64,000 nt of DNA, taken from the NCBI GenBank assembly GCA_030267965.1, contig BRYA01000233.1, forward strand, positions 27,599 to 91,598, given 5' to 3'. The stretch is from Triparma columacea. Taxonomy: Eukaryota; Sar; Bolidophyceae; Parmales; Triparmaceae. Positions within the stretch are counted from its first letter, which is position 1; every line of letters starts with the position of its first letter. Both the position numbers and the translations under genes were made by a program. Below, in pieces: positions 20,072 through 31,800 of the stretch. Under the pieces are notes generated by a model. The model ran no database searches and was not told the DNA's origin. It worked only from the letters and a program-made list of their open reading frames with translations.

Positions 20072-20611
20072 ATGCCTCCTGTATCATGCTCTGGAGTAAC
20101 CTACTTCAAGCTCAGCCCGCAGCCTTCCTACGTGTGCATGGGCTTCAAATCCTCCCTCCCTTCCTCTTCTTTTCCTCCTCGTCCACCATCAACCTTCAAA
20201 TCTTTGTGTTTAGGTTATTCCGTGTACCGGGAGGACGAAAAGGGCATGGAGGGAGGCGTCTGTGGTGTTGGAATGCAGTTCATTGTTGGAAGGAAATCTC
20301 TTGAGGGCCAACAACCCTCTACACCTTCTGCCCCCAATGTCCCCTCCCCCCTCACCGCAACCACCTCGAAGTCCTCCCCCTCCTCCGCCTCTTCACCCAA
20401 GCCCACCTCCTTCAACCTCAATCTCTCCACCCTCTCCTCCACTGCCAAGCGCCACTCCAACTTTGCCCAGAAGATCCTCACTGAGGTTCGGGATACTGTC
20501 CAGGACAACTACAGGCAGAGGTGTCAAGAATTCGGCGGCAAAGTGGTCTCGAGGATCCCCAAGACTGCCAATGAGGTATGGAAATTCGCATCTGGGAGTG
20601 GGAAGATGTGA
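20072..20611 (+). CDS. Hypothetical protein
   Basis: Single-exon reading frame of 179 aa. The N-terminal 75 residues include Cys/Ser-rich stretches (CSGVTYFKLSPQPSYVCMGF) and the segment VCGVGMQFIVGRKSLEG. A Ser/Pro/Thr-rich linker follows, then a basic helical C-terminus (KILTEVRDTVQDNYRQRCQE). No family was recognised. A coding origin is supported by the helix-like C-terminal part, but an internal intron around 20155-20215 (pyrimidine tract ending TTTAG) cannot be excluded. That would remove the Ser/Pro stretch. Confidence 0.45.
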   Translation: MPPVSCSGVTYFKLSPQPSYVCMGFKSSLPSSSFPPRPPSTFKSLCLGYSVYREDEKGMEGGVCGVGMQFIVGRKSLEGQQPSTPSAPNVPSPLTATTSKSSPSSASSPKPTSFNLNLSTLSSTAKRHSNFAQKILTEVRDTVQDNYRQRCQEFGGKVVSRIPKTANEVWKFASGSGKM

Positions 20612-21014
20612 CATTCATTGAAGTATAGGTTGGGGGGGATAGGTGGGGAGAGAGACGAAAGGAAGGGGGGAGGGGGAAGACAGAGGGGTGGGAGGGATTG
20701 TACAAACTAAAAGGAGGTGACACAATACAATACAAGCGCACAAAGGCGGGTAGAGAGGATCGGGGAGAGAAACAAACGCAACAAATGTCGTCAAAGGGGA
20801 GGAAGAAGGGACCCCCTCCCCTTTTCACGATCCACCTATCGAACCGTCGCAATGAATCGAAGGATCGCTCTGACCATCGGTATCAAGCTTGCGCACACAC
20901 TGTAAATAAATATGGCATATCAAACAAAAAGCTTTTATTTTTACTTTTTTTCCCCCATCCTTCTTCTCTCCTGCCGTTTTCGGCCCCAACTCCCACTCCA
21001 CTTCTTCCCAACTC
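20612..21014. other. 403-bp intergenic region
   Basis: Starts with a purine-rich G/A tract (about 20625-20700). The right half has AAATAAATATGG (about 20903) and T-rich sequence before the TPR gene. No gene, tRNA or repeat array was recognised. Confidence 0.4.
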
Positions 21015-22501
21015 ATGAGGCGCCAGGTTCGACAGCAGCCCTCGAGGACTGCATCCGGTCCTGCCCCGGCGGTTAGCTCCGCCCCAGCCAAGAAATCAAG
21101 GCTCCGGCGTAACAAAAAAGCCCAGCCCACAATCCCCATCCCCACAGCCTCAAAATCCACGGCAGACCCTTCCTCCCCCTCCTCCCCCTCGGTTCCTTCC
21201 GCCCCCGCTTCCGGCGAGGAGGCCGTGACAAAACGTCAGAGTTGCGAGGAGATCCTCACCTCCGGCTACGTGCAGTCATTCGTGGATTTTTTCTACCTTT
21301 CTCACAGGCCTGATCCGAATACATCCCAAAACAGCTTGGTGGCCCAACCCACGGCACCTCCCGAGGTGATTGAAATATCGCCACCTGAGATGACGTTCTT
21401 AAGGGACAACCTAACAAAGGCCGAGGAGGCTAGGAGGAAGGGGGACACACCGAATGTATACAACAGCTACAGGTAGGTGTCTGGGGTGGGGCATTCTTGT
21501 CTCCCGTATTGTGCTGAGTTGTTGAGATGTTGCCCCGTAGCCCGCAATCTAACCCCCCTCCCCACCCCCTCCTCACTCCTCCTTCGCTCCCTCCTACCCT
21601 CTCCCCAACCCCTCCCCAACTGAACAGCAACCTCGCACTGTACTTCCAATCTCCTCAGGTCTCCGATCCTCAAACTGGAGTATACTTCTACGAGAAGTGC
21701 CTCGAAATCTCAAAATTGACCGGCGACACGTCTGGCGAGATGGCCGCCTACCATAACCTTGGCTGTGTCCACCAGCAGATGGGCGATGCTGCGAATTCCA
21801 TCCAGTTCCATGAGCGCCACTTTGAGCTGGCCCGGAAGGCCAAGGTGTACGCCGAGCAGGAGTCGGCATCCAAGGAGCTCGTGAAGGTGTACAGGGAGTA
21901 CGCCGAGGAGAAGGAGCAGAACAAGGAGTACAACGAGGCGGTGGAATTCTATAGCAAGGCCCTCGAGTCTGCCAGGACTAGCAGGGACAGGAAGCAGGAG
22001 GGGATGGCGTGCTACAGACTCGGTAAAACCTACACCGAGGTGCAACAGGCGGCCAAGGCCGTCAACTTCCTCCACGAGTACGAGCGCATTTGCAAAGAAA
22101 TGGGAGACCTGCAGGGCTCAGGTGCGGCGTTCTCCGCCCTCGCTGAAGCCTACCTATCCATCGAGGACTCTGAGAAGGCTTTGAGCTACCTCGAGCAGTT
22201 CTTTGAGATCGCGATCAAGACCGAGAACCTCACCGCGCAGGGGGAGGCCTGCTGCGCCCTCGGGGTAATCTGCAACAAGAGGGGAGACTACAAGAAGGCC
22301 GTCGAGCACTTCGAGAAGAACTTCGAAATCGCCCGCTCTATCGTGTCCTCAGGGGCTGGCGACTGCTCGCTCGTGGACGCCAGCAGGGTGTATCTCGGCA
22401 TGGCGAGGGGGAACGCCCTCGTTGGTAAATACTTTATGAAAATCGAGGTTGACATCAAGAGCTTACTGAACTGGAAGATCAAGAGGGAGCCATTAGTGTA
22501 G
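21015..22501 (+). CDS. TPR protein, TTC29-like
   Basis: Exons 21015-21472 and 21628-22501, phase 2; 443 aa. A basic/Pro-Ser-rich N-terminus leads to a conserved-looking segment (QSCEEILTSGYVQSFVDFFYL). This is followed by at least six tetratricopeptide repeats: AYHNLGCVHQQMGDAANSI, YNEAVEFYSKALESARTS, ACYRLGKTYTEVQQAAKAV, AFSALAEAYLSIEDSEKAL and ACCALGVICNKRGDYKKAV. The pattern of repeats around H/Y-E-x-x-x-E-x-A helices, with a terminal LGMARGNAL ... LLNWK block, resembles TTC29, an axonemal protein needed for dynein transport in cilia. The TPR assignment is firm; the TTC29 assignment is inference from memory. Confidence 0.8.
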
Positions 22502-22617
22502 TGAGTGGTGGGTGGTCTATCTATCTGTAAACTAAACTGTTCGATTAGTATTGACGAAAAATAGAAATTTCACTGTTCTTGTCCCGATTTTACTTGTTGT
22601 TGGTAAAGAATTTTTCC

Positions 22618-23693
22618 ATGGGCTGCTGCTCGTCAAAGGAGAAGGAAATTGAATACTCGGAGCCCGAGCTCCGGAAATCTCTCCTCGACAGTGATCTCGA
22701 TAATATCATGCCCTCCCCAAAAACCAAGTCAAATTCCCCTGCTCCTCCTCCCTCGACCAACTCTACCCCTGCTACAAAGAACAGAAGTGGGTCCTTCTTC
22801 GACGAAGACAACCTGAAGGAGGGGAGTCCGTCAACGAGCCACATCATGAAGAAGGGTTGGGCCGAGAAGCTGGGTCACAAACGAAAAAATTGGACGAAGA
22901 GATACTTCCTCTTGTCCAATGGAGTGCTGTCGTATTATTCCGGAAGTCTCGACGTTTATCCATTCAGTACCGGATACAAGGGACACATAACCCTAAAGAA
23001 CGCTAATATTACGAGCTTCATTGGCAAGGATATGAAGCTTGCAATCAAGATTACAAACCCCTCTGATGACAACAACGGGAAGTTCGACCTCAACATGAAG
23101 GCCGAAACCGACGAAGAAACTAAAAGCTGGGCGAAGGCCATTGCCAAAGAAGTCGACAAAACTTTGGGAGCTACGTCTCAGCAGATGGAAAATGTGGCCG
23201 AGAGAACGATAAGAACAAGCAGGTGAGAAGGGGGGGCACTTAATCGAAGCAGCAAGCGCGAAACAACCTAAACTTCCCTAACCCCTCATAATCCCCTTGC
23301 AGTTCAACAAGCAGCGGATCTATCAAAGCTAGGAGCAAAAGTATTATGCAGAGCGGAACCGGAGTGCTGAAACAGGGCTGGGGAAGGAAGAAGGGCTCAA
23401 TGGTAAAGAACTGGAAGCGGCGATTCTTTGTCTTGGCGGATGGGTGGTTGAGCTATTATGCCAAAGGTCCGCCTCACGTGAGCGATCGCAAGGGGCAGCT
23501 TCCCCTCGATGGCTGTATAATAGAGGTGAAGGACGACAAGAAGACCATTCATATTCAGAGCGCGATACAGAAGAGAACTCTGATTATCGAGTTTGCGACC
23601 GAGGAGGACGCAGAGGACTGGGCTGATCACTTGGATGCAGGTGTGGAAGAGATTGGTACAATTAGAGTCGTCCGTTTTAACAATAAGGTGTGA
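22618..23693 (+). CDS. Lipid-anchored double PH-domain protein
   Basis: Exons 22618-23222 and 23303-23693, phase 2; 331 aa. The N-terminus MGCCSSKEKE is a textbook dual acylation site (Gly2 myristoylation, Cys3/Cys4 palmitoylation) and fixes the start, although an in-frame reading continues upstream. Two PH domains are visible. PH1 (about residues 78-185) starts KKGWAEKLGHKRKNWTKRYF and PH2 (about 225-320) starts LKQGWGRKKGSMVKNWKRRF. Each has the K-x-n-[KR]-x-R basic signature of phosphoinositide binders and the terminal Trp helix (TKSWAKAI, AEDWADHL). It probably acts as a plasma-membrane phosphoinositide adaptor. No catalytic domain is present. Confidence 0.88.
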
Positions 23694-23725
23694 CAATATT
23701 GCATAAATAACGAAGAGAAGTTCAA

Positions 23726-25267
23726 TTACAGCTTTCCAGTCAATATGACATCCTCGACTGGAAACTTGCTATGCTGACCATCAGCGATCATAAGGATGCT
23801 TTCAATGTGGCCCTCCTTGAAACCCAGCTCCTTGAGCTCCTTTCGATCACAGTTCAACAGGTCAAACATGGTGTTTAGTTTCTTCAAATCCCACATGTTT
23901 TGGATGTAGCGCTTTACGTCATTCTTTTGGAGGCCGATTGAAAAGAGAAATTTGACCAAGCTCCTTCCATCCTGTTTCTGGAGCTTGACACGAGGGATGA
24001 TCTTCGCAATTCTCTCCCTGTGCACCGCAGACCTGATCGCAACCTTGTTCTTCAAAGCATCCTCCACACTCCAACCGTTGTCATTCTTCAGGCTAAGGCT
24101 GGCAAGGCCGAAAAGGCACTCGAAGCCGCAATCAATGAGGTATCCGAGGTATTTGGTGGCCGACGTGTTGTCAATTTCGGCCTTCCGTAGCATCTTGAAA
24201 GCAGGGTGGTTCTGCACGAAGTCCCTCTCCTGAATGAGCTCTCCAAGCACGTCCCCAGCCTGCAGCACTGTAATGTCGTTCTGCATGTTATTTGCCCTAG
24301 CCTCTTTCATGAGAGCCTCAAGCAGATGCAAGTCCCTCGCCATCACGGCGACCTTGCATTCTTCTCTCAGGGACATGATGCTCCTCAGAAGCATCGCCTC
24401 CTTCATTTCCTCAGTCGCCTGCAGGTGCAGCTCACCCCCTTGCTTTATGAGCTCTCTCAAATGCTCCAAATCATCCCTTGCGTACAGCTGCTTCTTGAGC
24501 TCCCTCATGAAGTTTGTTATGGGGTCAGGCCGACCGTATATCTTTATCATTACCCAGCTGGCATCCCAAATCCTGCTTCCCTTCACCTCCAACTTCAGCT
24601 CCGCGGCAAGCGCGCGCTTCTTCACAGTTATGAACTCGTACGGCTCAACCTCAGTCCAGGGCACATACACGATCCATTCTCCATGCTGGTCCTTATAACT
24701 TAGCTGATAAACGCTGCTGTGGTCGTTGCGAAGCCAGCAGTAATCAATTTCATAAATATCATCTCCCTCACCCCCAAAATCTAGCACGACGTACTCAACC
24801 CAGTCGCCCATCTTCACCTTGTTCTTCTTGCTGTTCGTCATGCTGCAGCTGTGCCAGGAACCTTTATTCTTAAGTACGTTCCTAAACCTTCCAAATTCCC
24901 GTTCTGACGATACCTCCAAGATCTCACCCTCACCGTCGCCTACCAGAAGCTTAGGCTCCCCAAATTCTTCTCCTGGTATGAACTGTTGCGAGGGACACAA
25001 GGGGGAAAAGTTAGTTTAGTCAAGAGAAATGCGATATCTCCGCATCTCGCACCACAGAGGAGTTCGCATACGGCGCTAAAGAACGCATATCAAACGAAAC
25101 ATCCTCTCTCAAGCCACACATGCCAACAGTCCCCTTCGCTCGCAACAGGGGAGACCCACCTCTTGCAACTCTCCTTTCCGCGCAACGAGAATGTCGTCGT
25201 CAAAATCCGGCTCGGAATCGTATAAGTCTGATCCTTCCGATGCCTCAGATGCTCCACGCGCCACCAT
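23726..25267 (-). CDS. Unidentified 454-residue protein
   Basis: Exons 25160-25267 (36 codons, acidic start MVARGASEASEGSDLYDSE) and 23726-24982, phase 0; the donor GTGGG is weaker than usual. Residues about 40-190 look like a beta-rich domain with many Trp/Tyr (MGDWVEYVVLDFGGEGDD, GEWIVYVPWTEVEPYEF). Residues about 190-300 are helical and charged. The C-terminal 130 residues are helical, with a SAM-like ending (LNCDRKELKELGFKEGHIES). No catalytic motif or family was recognised. The gene lies tail-to-tail with the PH protein, 32 bp away. Confidence 0.7.
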
Positions 25268-25345
25268 TGTGTCAGGTAAAAAAATGGTTTCCACCCAAAT
25301 CGCAATTAGGCACAACAACAACAAACTGACTTTGGCACCCTCTTA

Positions 25346-28300
25346 CTACTTCGAGTAGCCCCGCTTCCTGGAAATTCCCGGACTGAACATGCCCCCCTCT
25401 TCTCTACCACCCTCTTGCTCCTTCTGGCTCTCGTACCTGTCGGCGTATCCTCCACTGATCTCTCTCCTCCCCCCCACCAGCTTGCCGATCCAACGACCCC
25501 TCCTACCCAATTTCTCTCCCGCTTGCAGCCCCCGAAATCCCAGTTCCAAAAGGACCCTCTGTCTAAAACTTTCTGCGTTTTGGGCGAGGAGAATGTCATA
25601 CTGTCGCCAGCAAGAAAAGCATCTCCGCACTAAATTTCTTGCCCAGTGCGCCCTTGACAATTGCAGCTTAAGAACAGCGACGCGCATTTTTCTCAGAACG
25701 ACCCTCTTTCGTTCTCCCTGTTGCACGGGAACCCTGAGTTGTGCATTTTTGTAATCTCTCATTTTTCTCACGCAAAGTTTCAACACCCTGCGCCTCCAAA
25801 TGTTCTCTGCCTCCTTGAGCTTTTTCGTGCTTTTCAACTTTGCCAGCCATAGTCTGAGGGCCCTTCTCTTTTTGAACTTTCGTCCCATATTTGCAGCCTT
25901 GACCAACCCATCTTCGTCCGTCTCCGCTCGATCTCTCCAAGTTTTGAAAACCGCATCAACCTTCTTCCACAGCATAGCCGTGTCCTTGATTCCAGCAAAG
26001 CACGTCCTCAAGATTTCGAGGCGACGTCGCACTTCAAGTACCTTCGCATTCGCATGCGCTTCTACTTTCAGTTTCCTCATCAAAGACAGCTTCCGGAAGC
26101 ACACCCAAATCGAACTCAGATTCGTTACCTTGCCCTTCGCCCTCCACAATGCTAATGATTCCCTCTCCCACTTCTTTCTCTTCCTCAACTTGCTAAACGC
26201 CTTCAAACTTGCCTCCATTCCCCTCATTTCCCTCCACCTGTCTGCTCTCCAAATGGCGATTCTTTCTTCCCCCCACCCCTCAGCCAACCTACCCCAGACA
26301 ATGAGAACCTTGCGGGCCCTGTAGCGGTCCGCGACCTGGTAGCCTGCTACTCTCCTCAGACTCCTCACCGACCATCGCCGCAATGCCCGGGATGCGACCT
26401 TGTCTTTCCAGAACTTTTCGGCCTTTAGAAGTAAGGCTCCTTCGCCCTTCTTCTCTTTCCAAGTCTTTCTCCACCTCTGCCAGCACACCATCCCTATTCT
26501 CTGGTCTACCCTTCGCCCGATGTCCCTCACAATGATCTTCTCTTTCTTTCTCTTCACCTGCACTTCTGCGAGCCTTACTAAAACACCCCGCTTTGCCCTT
26601 CCCTCCCTCCTTCTTTGCATTCTACCAATTCGCACACACTGGTAGAACCTCGTCATCCCAATCTCTAGCTTTCTAATTTCCCACCAGCGCACTGCACGCT
26701 GTAACCTTTCTCGGGCTTGCACTGAAAGTTCCGTTTCGCGAATCATTTTATGCAACGCTCTGTATTGCGTAATTTCCGACCTGAGCTTGATCCCGGCTCT
26801 ATTAGCTTTTTGTTCTTCGCGTCGGCTTAATGCGATTCGTTTCGATATGGCCACGAATCTAGAAAATCCCGAACTCTTAATCAATGCCAATCTCCACTTC
26901 CCCGCCTTTTCTGCATTCATCCTTGCAGTCTTTCTCCTTGTTCTATTATCAATCAAGCTCCAGAGCGCTCGTGCTTTCCCCCTTCTCTCCCACCAGCTCT
27001 TTCCTATCCCTTCGTCCCTTTCCCCCTTCTTACTGGCTTCCACGTTGAGGCACCAATACTTAAAACAAGCCCGTATCCACCTCCTCTCGACGCTCTTCCT
27101 TATCTCGCTCACCCTGCGCCTCCTCACTGTCCAAGTCAACCAGCTGTAGAGAGTTTCTCCCTTCAGTTTCACAACAGCGCTTTCTCTGAAGTGCCGCAAT
27201 TTCTGCGATGGGCGCGATGATGATGATGGGACGATAATGGATTAGATTTCTTGTTGCACCGTTGAGCCCCATCCCACCACCACCTGCTATGCTCAAATTC
27301 TTGCAAGTGCTCACCTTCTCCCCGACGTAAACCCATCTCCACTCGGCAAACATCTTCTCGGCGATCCATCGGTGATATGCTTCGGTTACCCTCCTCACTG
27401 CCATCCTCATATTTGCGGCCCGTTTCCACCACCGGAACCCCTTTGATACAACGTAACCATTCCGAACAGTTCTCAATCGCAACCTCAGCGACAAGAAATC
27501 GAAGAATGACACCATCTTCCTTCGTTCTATCATTGCCTTGACTGCGACAGCCTTGCATTTCGTTCTGAACCACCCCCAAGCCGCCCCCAACAACCTCCGC
27601 CTGAATGTTTCGAGGCACACCCTTGTCTTCAGCTTCAGTATTTTGCCGCGGGCCGCATTAGCAGCCAGTGACTCCCACACACACTCTTTTATCCTCTTAT
27701 TGCGGCGCCCCTTAATCCTCCCTCTGCCAAATAAAGCGGTCGTCATGACTCGTCTCCATTTACCGAAGGCGAGGTGTAACATCCAACCGGTGGTAACAAC
27801 TGCGGAAATTCTCCAAATGCGAAAGTATCGCCTCACGGAGCTGTGCGACCAAAGGTCGAGAACCTTCCTTTTTCTTGCATCCAACAGCTTTGTGGTGTAT
27901 CTTGTCGACCATAGCTGAAGCGTTTCCTTTTTCATCCTCAGCTTTCTCACATCTTCCACGTGTCTGGTCACAGAATCGCACCACCGCCTGTACTCCCTCC
28001 ACTGCTTCAGTCCCCCGAAAGCGATCGTCTTCAAGTGCGCCAAGTACAACAGCCAAATTCTGAAGGCCAAAGTCTTTGACTTGTTCATACTCTTGGAGTA
28101 TTTCCGCAGGGCATGAAGCGAGAATCTAGCCAGCACGCGCGACTTTACAAAGGACTGCCACCTGCGAAACCTCATCACTATTCTCATGGAATCGGCTTCA
28201 TTGGCACGACTGTTATTGTCTCTCGCGACCGAAGCTTGAGACGTTCGGGGCTCGAATGTCAGGTGTGCTACCGAGCTAGCCCTGGCATCTTCAGATATCC

Positions 28301-28814
28301 TGGCATCCTCAGATATTACGCTGATTTCATCCTCATTTCCCATCAATTCCAAGGAGAGCTCCTTGAAAACCTTAGTCTTGGTCCCCCTTGTGTTGTCCGA
28401 GAGGAAGCTCACCACACTATCTACGTCCTCCGTGTCTTCCCTCGCGAGGCTAGACCTTGAGTGCTCTCCTATATTGAATATCACCTCAGAACCCTTGCCG
28501 GCATCCAGTTCTTCCTTCTCCGTTCCTAGCAAGAGCTCCTGTATGGCTGCCGCGGCAATTATGTGGGCTTGTTTCGTTCCCTTGCGCAAATTATCCGGTC
28601 GAAGTGCCCCCGTCAGGACGAGAGGGACTCTCTTGTTTTCTTTCTGCTCACCACCAGCACCCTCATTTGAGGCAAGCTCCTCTTGGCCACCTTGCTTCGA
28701 GGGAGACGAGGAATTGAATCGCTCTGTTAACATGGATACTTCCCGTAGCTGGGAAGAAATCGACTGGTCAAGGATAAGGCCTTCCAACGACACGTCACTG
28801 TCCACTGCCTGCAT
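25346..28814 (-). CDS. Sfi1-like Trp-repeat (centrin-binding type) helical protein
   Basis: Exons 27315-28814 and 25346-27202, phase 0; 1118 aa. The first roughly 230 residues are acidic and disordered. From there to the end the protein is a very long basic helix with a Trp roughly every 30-40 residues in a repeating frame such as LKQWREYRRW, LAFGKWRRVM, GFRWWKRAAN, MVCWQRWRKTW, VLIVWGRLAEGW and VFKTWRDRAE. Repeated A/L-x-x-x-F-x-x-W-[KR] units on one continuous helix are the pattern of Sfi1 and related centrin-binding proteins at spindle poles, basal bodies and half-bridges. The individual repeats are divergent, so the call is structural. Start 28814 is the first ATG in frame. Confidence 0.65.
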
Positions 28815-28883
28815 ATTCGTGGCAACAATCCACTTCTTTTCAGATTTCCTTGAAGACGGTTGGCAAGTGCTCAAATTTCTGAA

Positions 28884-31800
28884 ATGTCCATGTCTCTGGT
28901 CGCTCTGTACCAGTGGGTGCTGGACAATCTGCACTGCAACCCGTACTCAAACGATTGGCACTCTCTCGCAGAAGCCACAATATTAGCGACGGGATCCTCA
29001 ATCCCATGTTATTCCAAAACCTTGGCCCCACCCTCGGCTCTTCGCTGCTGTGTAAGCCACCTGCACAGGGTTTTGGTTAACGACAAGTTCCCGGGCTGGC
29101 ACGAGATGGGGAAGTGGGACTTCGTATCGAGGGTTGAGGACGGAGACGAGTCTGCAAACAGGATAATCTATGAGGCCTTGAAGGGGTGTTTCATCAAGAC
29201 AAGTTGCAAGGGGAAGGGGGGTAAGGAGGCAGCGGGAAAAATCATGTCGGGTTACAACCACAACGAGCTCATGGAGACCATGATCGAGAGAGAGAGGGAC
29301 ATGGAAATTGCGCTGAAGGGATTTAGGGGAAGGGGTTACGGGGTGGGCTCTCCCGAGGTGAGGCCGGCTGGGGAAGGGGATAGTGCTCCAACAATCACCA
29401 TATTTTCTCACCACGCTCGTCGCAGCCGAAGCCTAAATCGCAACCGCCCCCGAAACCCCACCCTTACACTGTCGGATGGACAGAGGGAGTCAGCAGGGAG
29501 GGAGAGGTTAAGAGGGAGGTAGCACTCGAGAAGGGTGCCCTGCCGAATAGGGGCAAGGTAAGGGTCCAAGCAGGGAAGGGAGGGACCTGGGATGCTACGA
29601 GGGAGATCAGCGTCCCGATGGGGTCGAAGCCGCGAGGAGCAGTCGAGGCAAGACTAGAGGGCATGATCGAGAGAAAGAATAGGAGAGTGCACGGTAGGTT
29701 GAAAAGCAATGACCTAAGGAAGGAGAAGGAGTTCCTTCACGCGACACCTAACCATAGGAATGCAAACGCGAGAGGGTGGAGGAGGGAGACTGAGAGGGTG
29801 AAGCACAAGGTGAGATGATGGGGCGACGAGCACTAACCGAAAGCACATGGACTGTGCGTCTAACCCTTTAACCCTCCCGCTTCGTCCCCCACTTAGCATT
29901 ATATCGACGATAACATCTTCGCAGATGTCCTAGAGGGGAACTACGGATTTAGCGATAGTGTTGAGGTAGAGGTTAGGAAGAAGGAGGTGTTCAATTGGGT
30001 TCTCGGACTTGGAATTCGGGTCGACCCAAAGGTGCTGGGGCTCGACGCAGAGAAGAAAAAGAGAAAGGAGGGAAAAAATGAAGAGTTGGAAAGGAAGGAA
30101 AGGTGGAAGGATAGCCAGGAAAAGAAATACGAAGATAGAATGCAGGGGAAAGAATCGCACGAGGAGAGAAAACAGCATGCTTACAGCGGGAAAACGACCG
30201 TCTTGCACCACCATGGGGAGAGGAGTGGAGGGGCGACAAACACGCGAAAGCTGTCCAAAAAGGGCGGAAACGTCCCTTCCACAGGAGGAGGTTCCACCAT
30301 ATCTGCAATTCGACACCAGAAGAAACTCTACGGCCGCAATTCCTCACTGGAGCACTCGCTCCACTCAGTTTTGCAGAACGGGGTCTTCTTGTCTTTTTTA
30401 GCAGCAGCTGTCATGAAAATGAAGCATGGCGATAGGTGAGATTTGCAGGAGTTTTGCTATTCTTTTTTGGGCTACATACGAACTAACCCTTTGCTCGCTG
30501 CAGGTTCGAAGGCATCAGATGGGAGGCAAGAGAGGGAAATAGGGACATGTTCGTCCCCAATGGTACTGTGATGAAGCCAACTACCAAAGCCCAGGCGATG
30601 CACAATGTTAACAAGGCGTGCGAGCTTTTCATCAAAGACCAGGTTGTTGACGGCGAGGTGCTCTTCAGGGGGAAGGAAATTGTGGAGGGAGACCTGAACA
30701 AGGCGTGGGGTTTGCTTTTTAAGGTCTGGGAGGGGTACGGAGGTTTAGGGGGGAGGGGGAGGAGGGGGGATGAAATGCAGAAGGTCAGGGGGACTGTGAA
30801 ACATCCTCCACCGAGCAGGCCAAGCGAGGCTGGTGGAGAGGAAGGAGGGGGAGCGGCGGAGGAAGACGAGGCAGTAGAGGAGACGTACACGCCAACTTGG
30901 AGAAAGGGGGGAAAGAGGGAGATGGGGAGAATTGGAAGGGGAGGAGGAAAGGGAGGAGGAAGGGGAGGAGGGGAGAAGGATTATCTCTTAGAGCACGAAG
31001 AGGTTCTGAGGAGGATTGAAAGCAGGGGTGGGGAGGAGGGCGAATGGGGCGAGCGCCAAGACCGCGATAGGCCTGGAAGGGGGAAGCGAAGATCGAAGGG
31101 TGTGGGCAGGGAGATGCTCAACGAAGATCAGGCTGCAGAGGAGCGGGAGGAGAGTGGGATTGAGACTCTGGCAGCACACTCTTCTCCCTCCCAGGCCCAG
31201 ACCTCGGCAGCTTCTTTGATCCCATACGTGAACTACTGCCCCCCTACCTTCAAGGACCCGTACACGCTGAGCCTCCTCGACCAATCGCTCCCCCATGTGT
31301 CGGCACAGCAGGTGAATCACGTTCATCTTTGGCTCCACAGGCTTGGGTTCAATCCCTACAATGGAGGGAGCGGTAGGCACGGAGTGCTCAGGGACAACTT
31401 AAGGAATGGAGTTCTCTTGTGCGACGTGCTCGAGCTCGTGGAGGGAGGCATGTGCAAGGGAATTGGGATGGAAGGGAAGCTCAGGAGGAGGTGCGATAAC
31501 GTGGAAGATGCTGTGTGGAACGTTTCAATGGGGATGGACGTGATGAGGAATGGTAGGTACAGGATTAAACATAGACTCACTGCCGACCCAATGGAACACG
31601 TTAAGGGAGATAAGAACGCAATATACGGACTTCTTTGGGAGATGGTTCAGGTCTACCCCACCTTTGTGGGGGCAGGGATGAAGGAGAATAGATGGGGAAA
31701 GTGGAGCAAGAAGAGGGGATGGAGGCGGTATAGCCCAAGGTAGGTGGTAGCGACAGGAAGGGGCCTACTGGACAGTGCACTCATCCCCATTGCCATTCTT

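Noticed and set aside
30009..30401. Alternative plus-strand frames inside the CH gene (for example 29987-30439 as a separate gene)
   Set aside because: These are exon 3 of the five-exon CH model; the flanking splice sites and phases link them.
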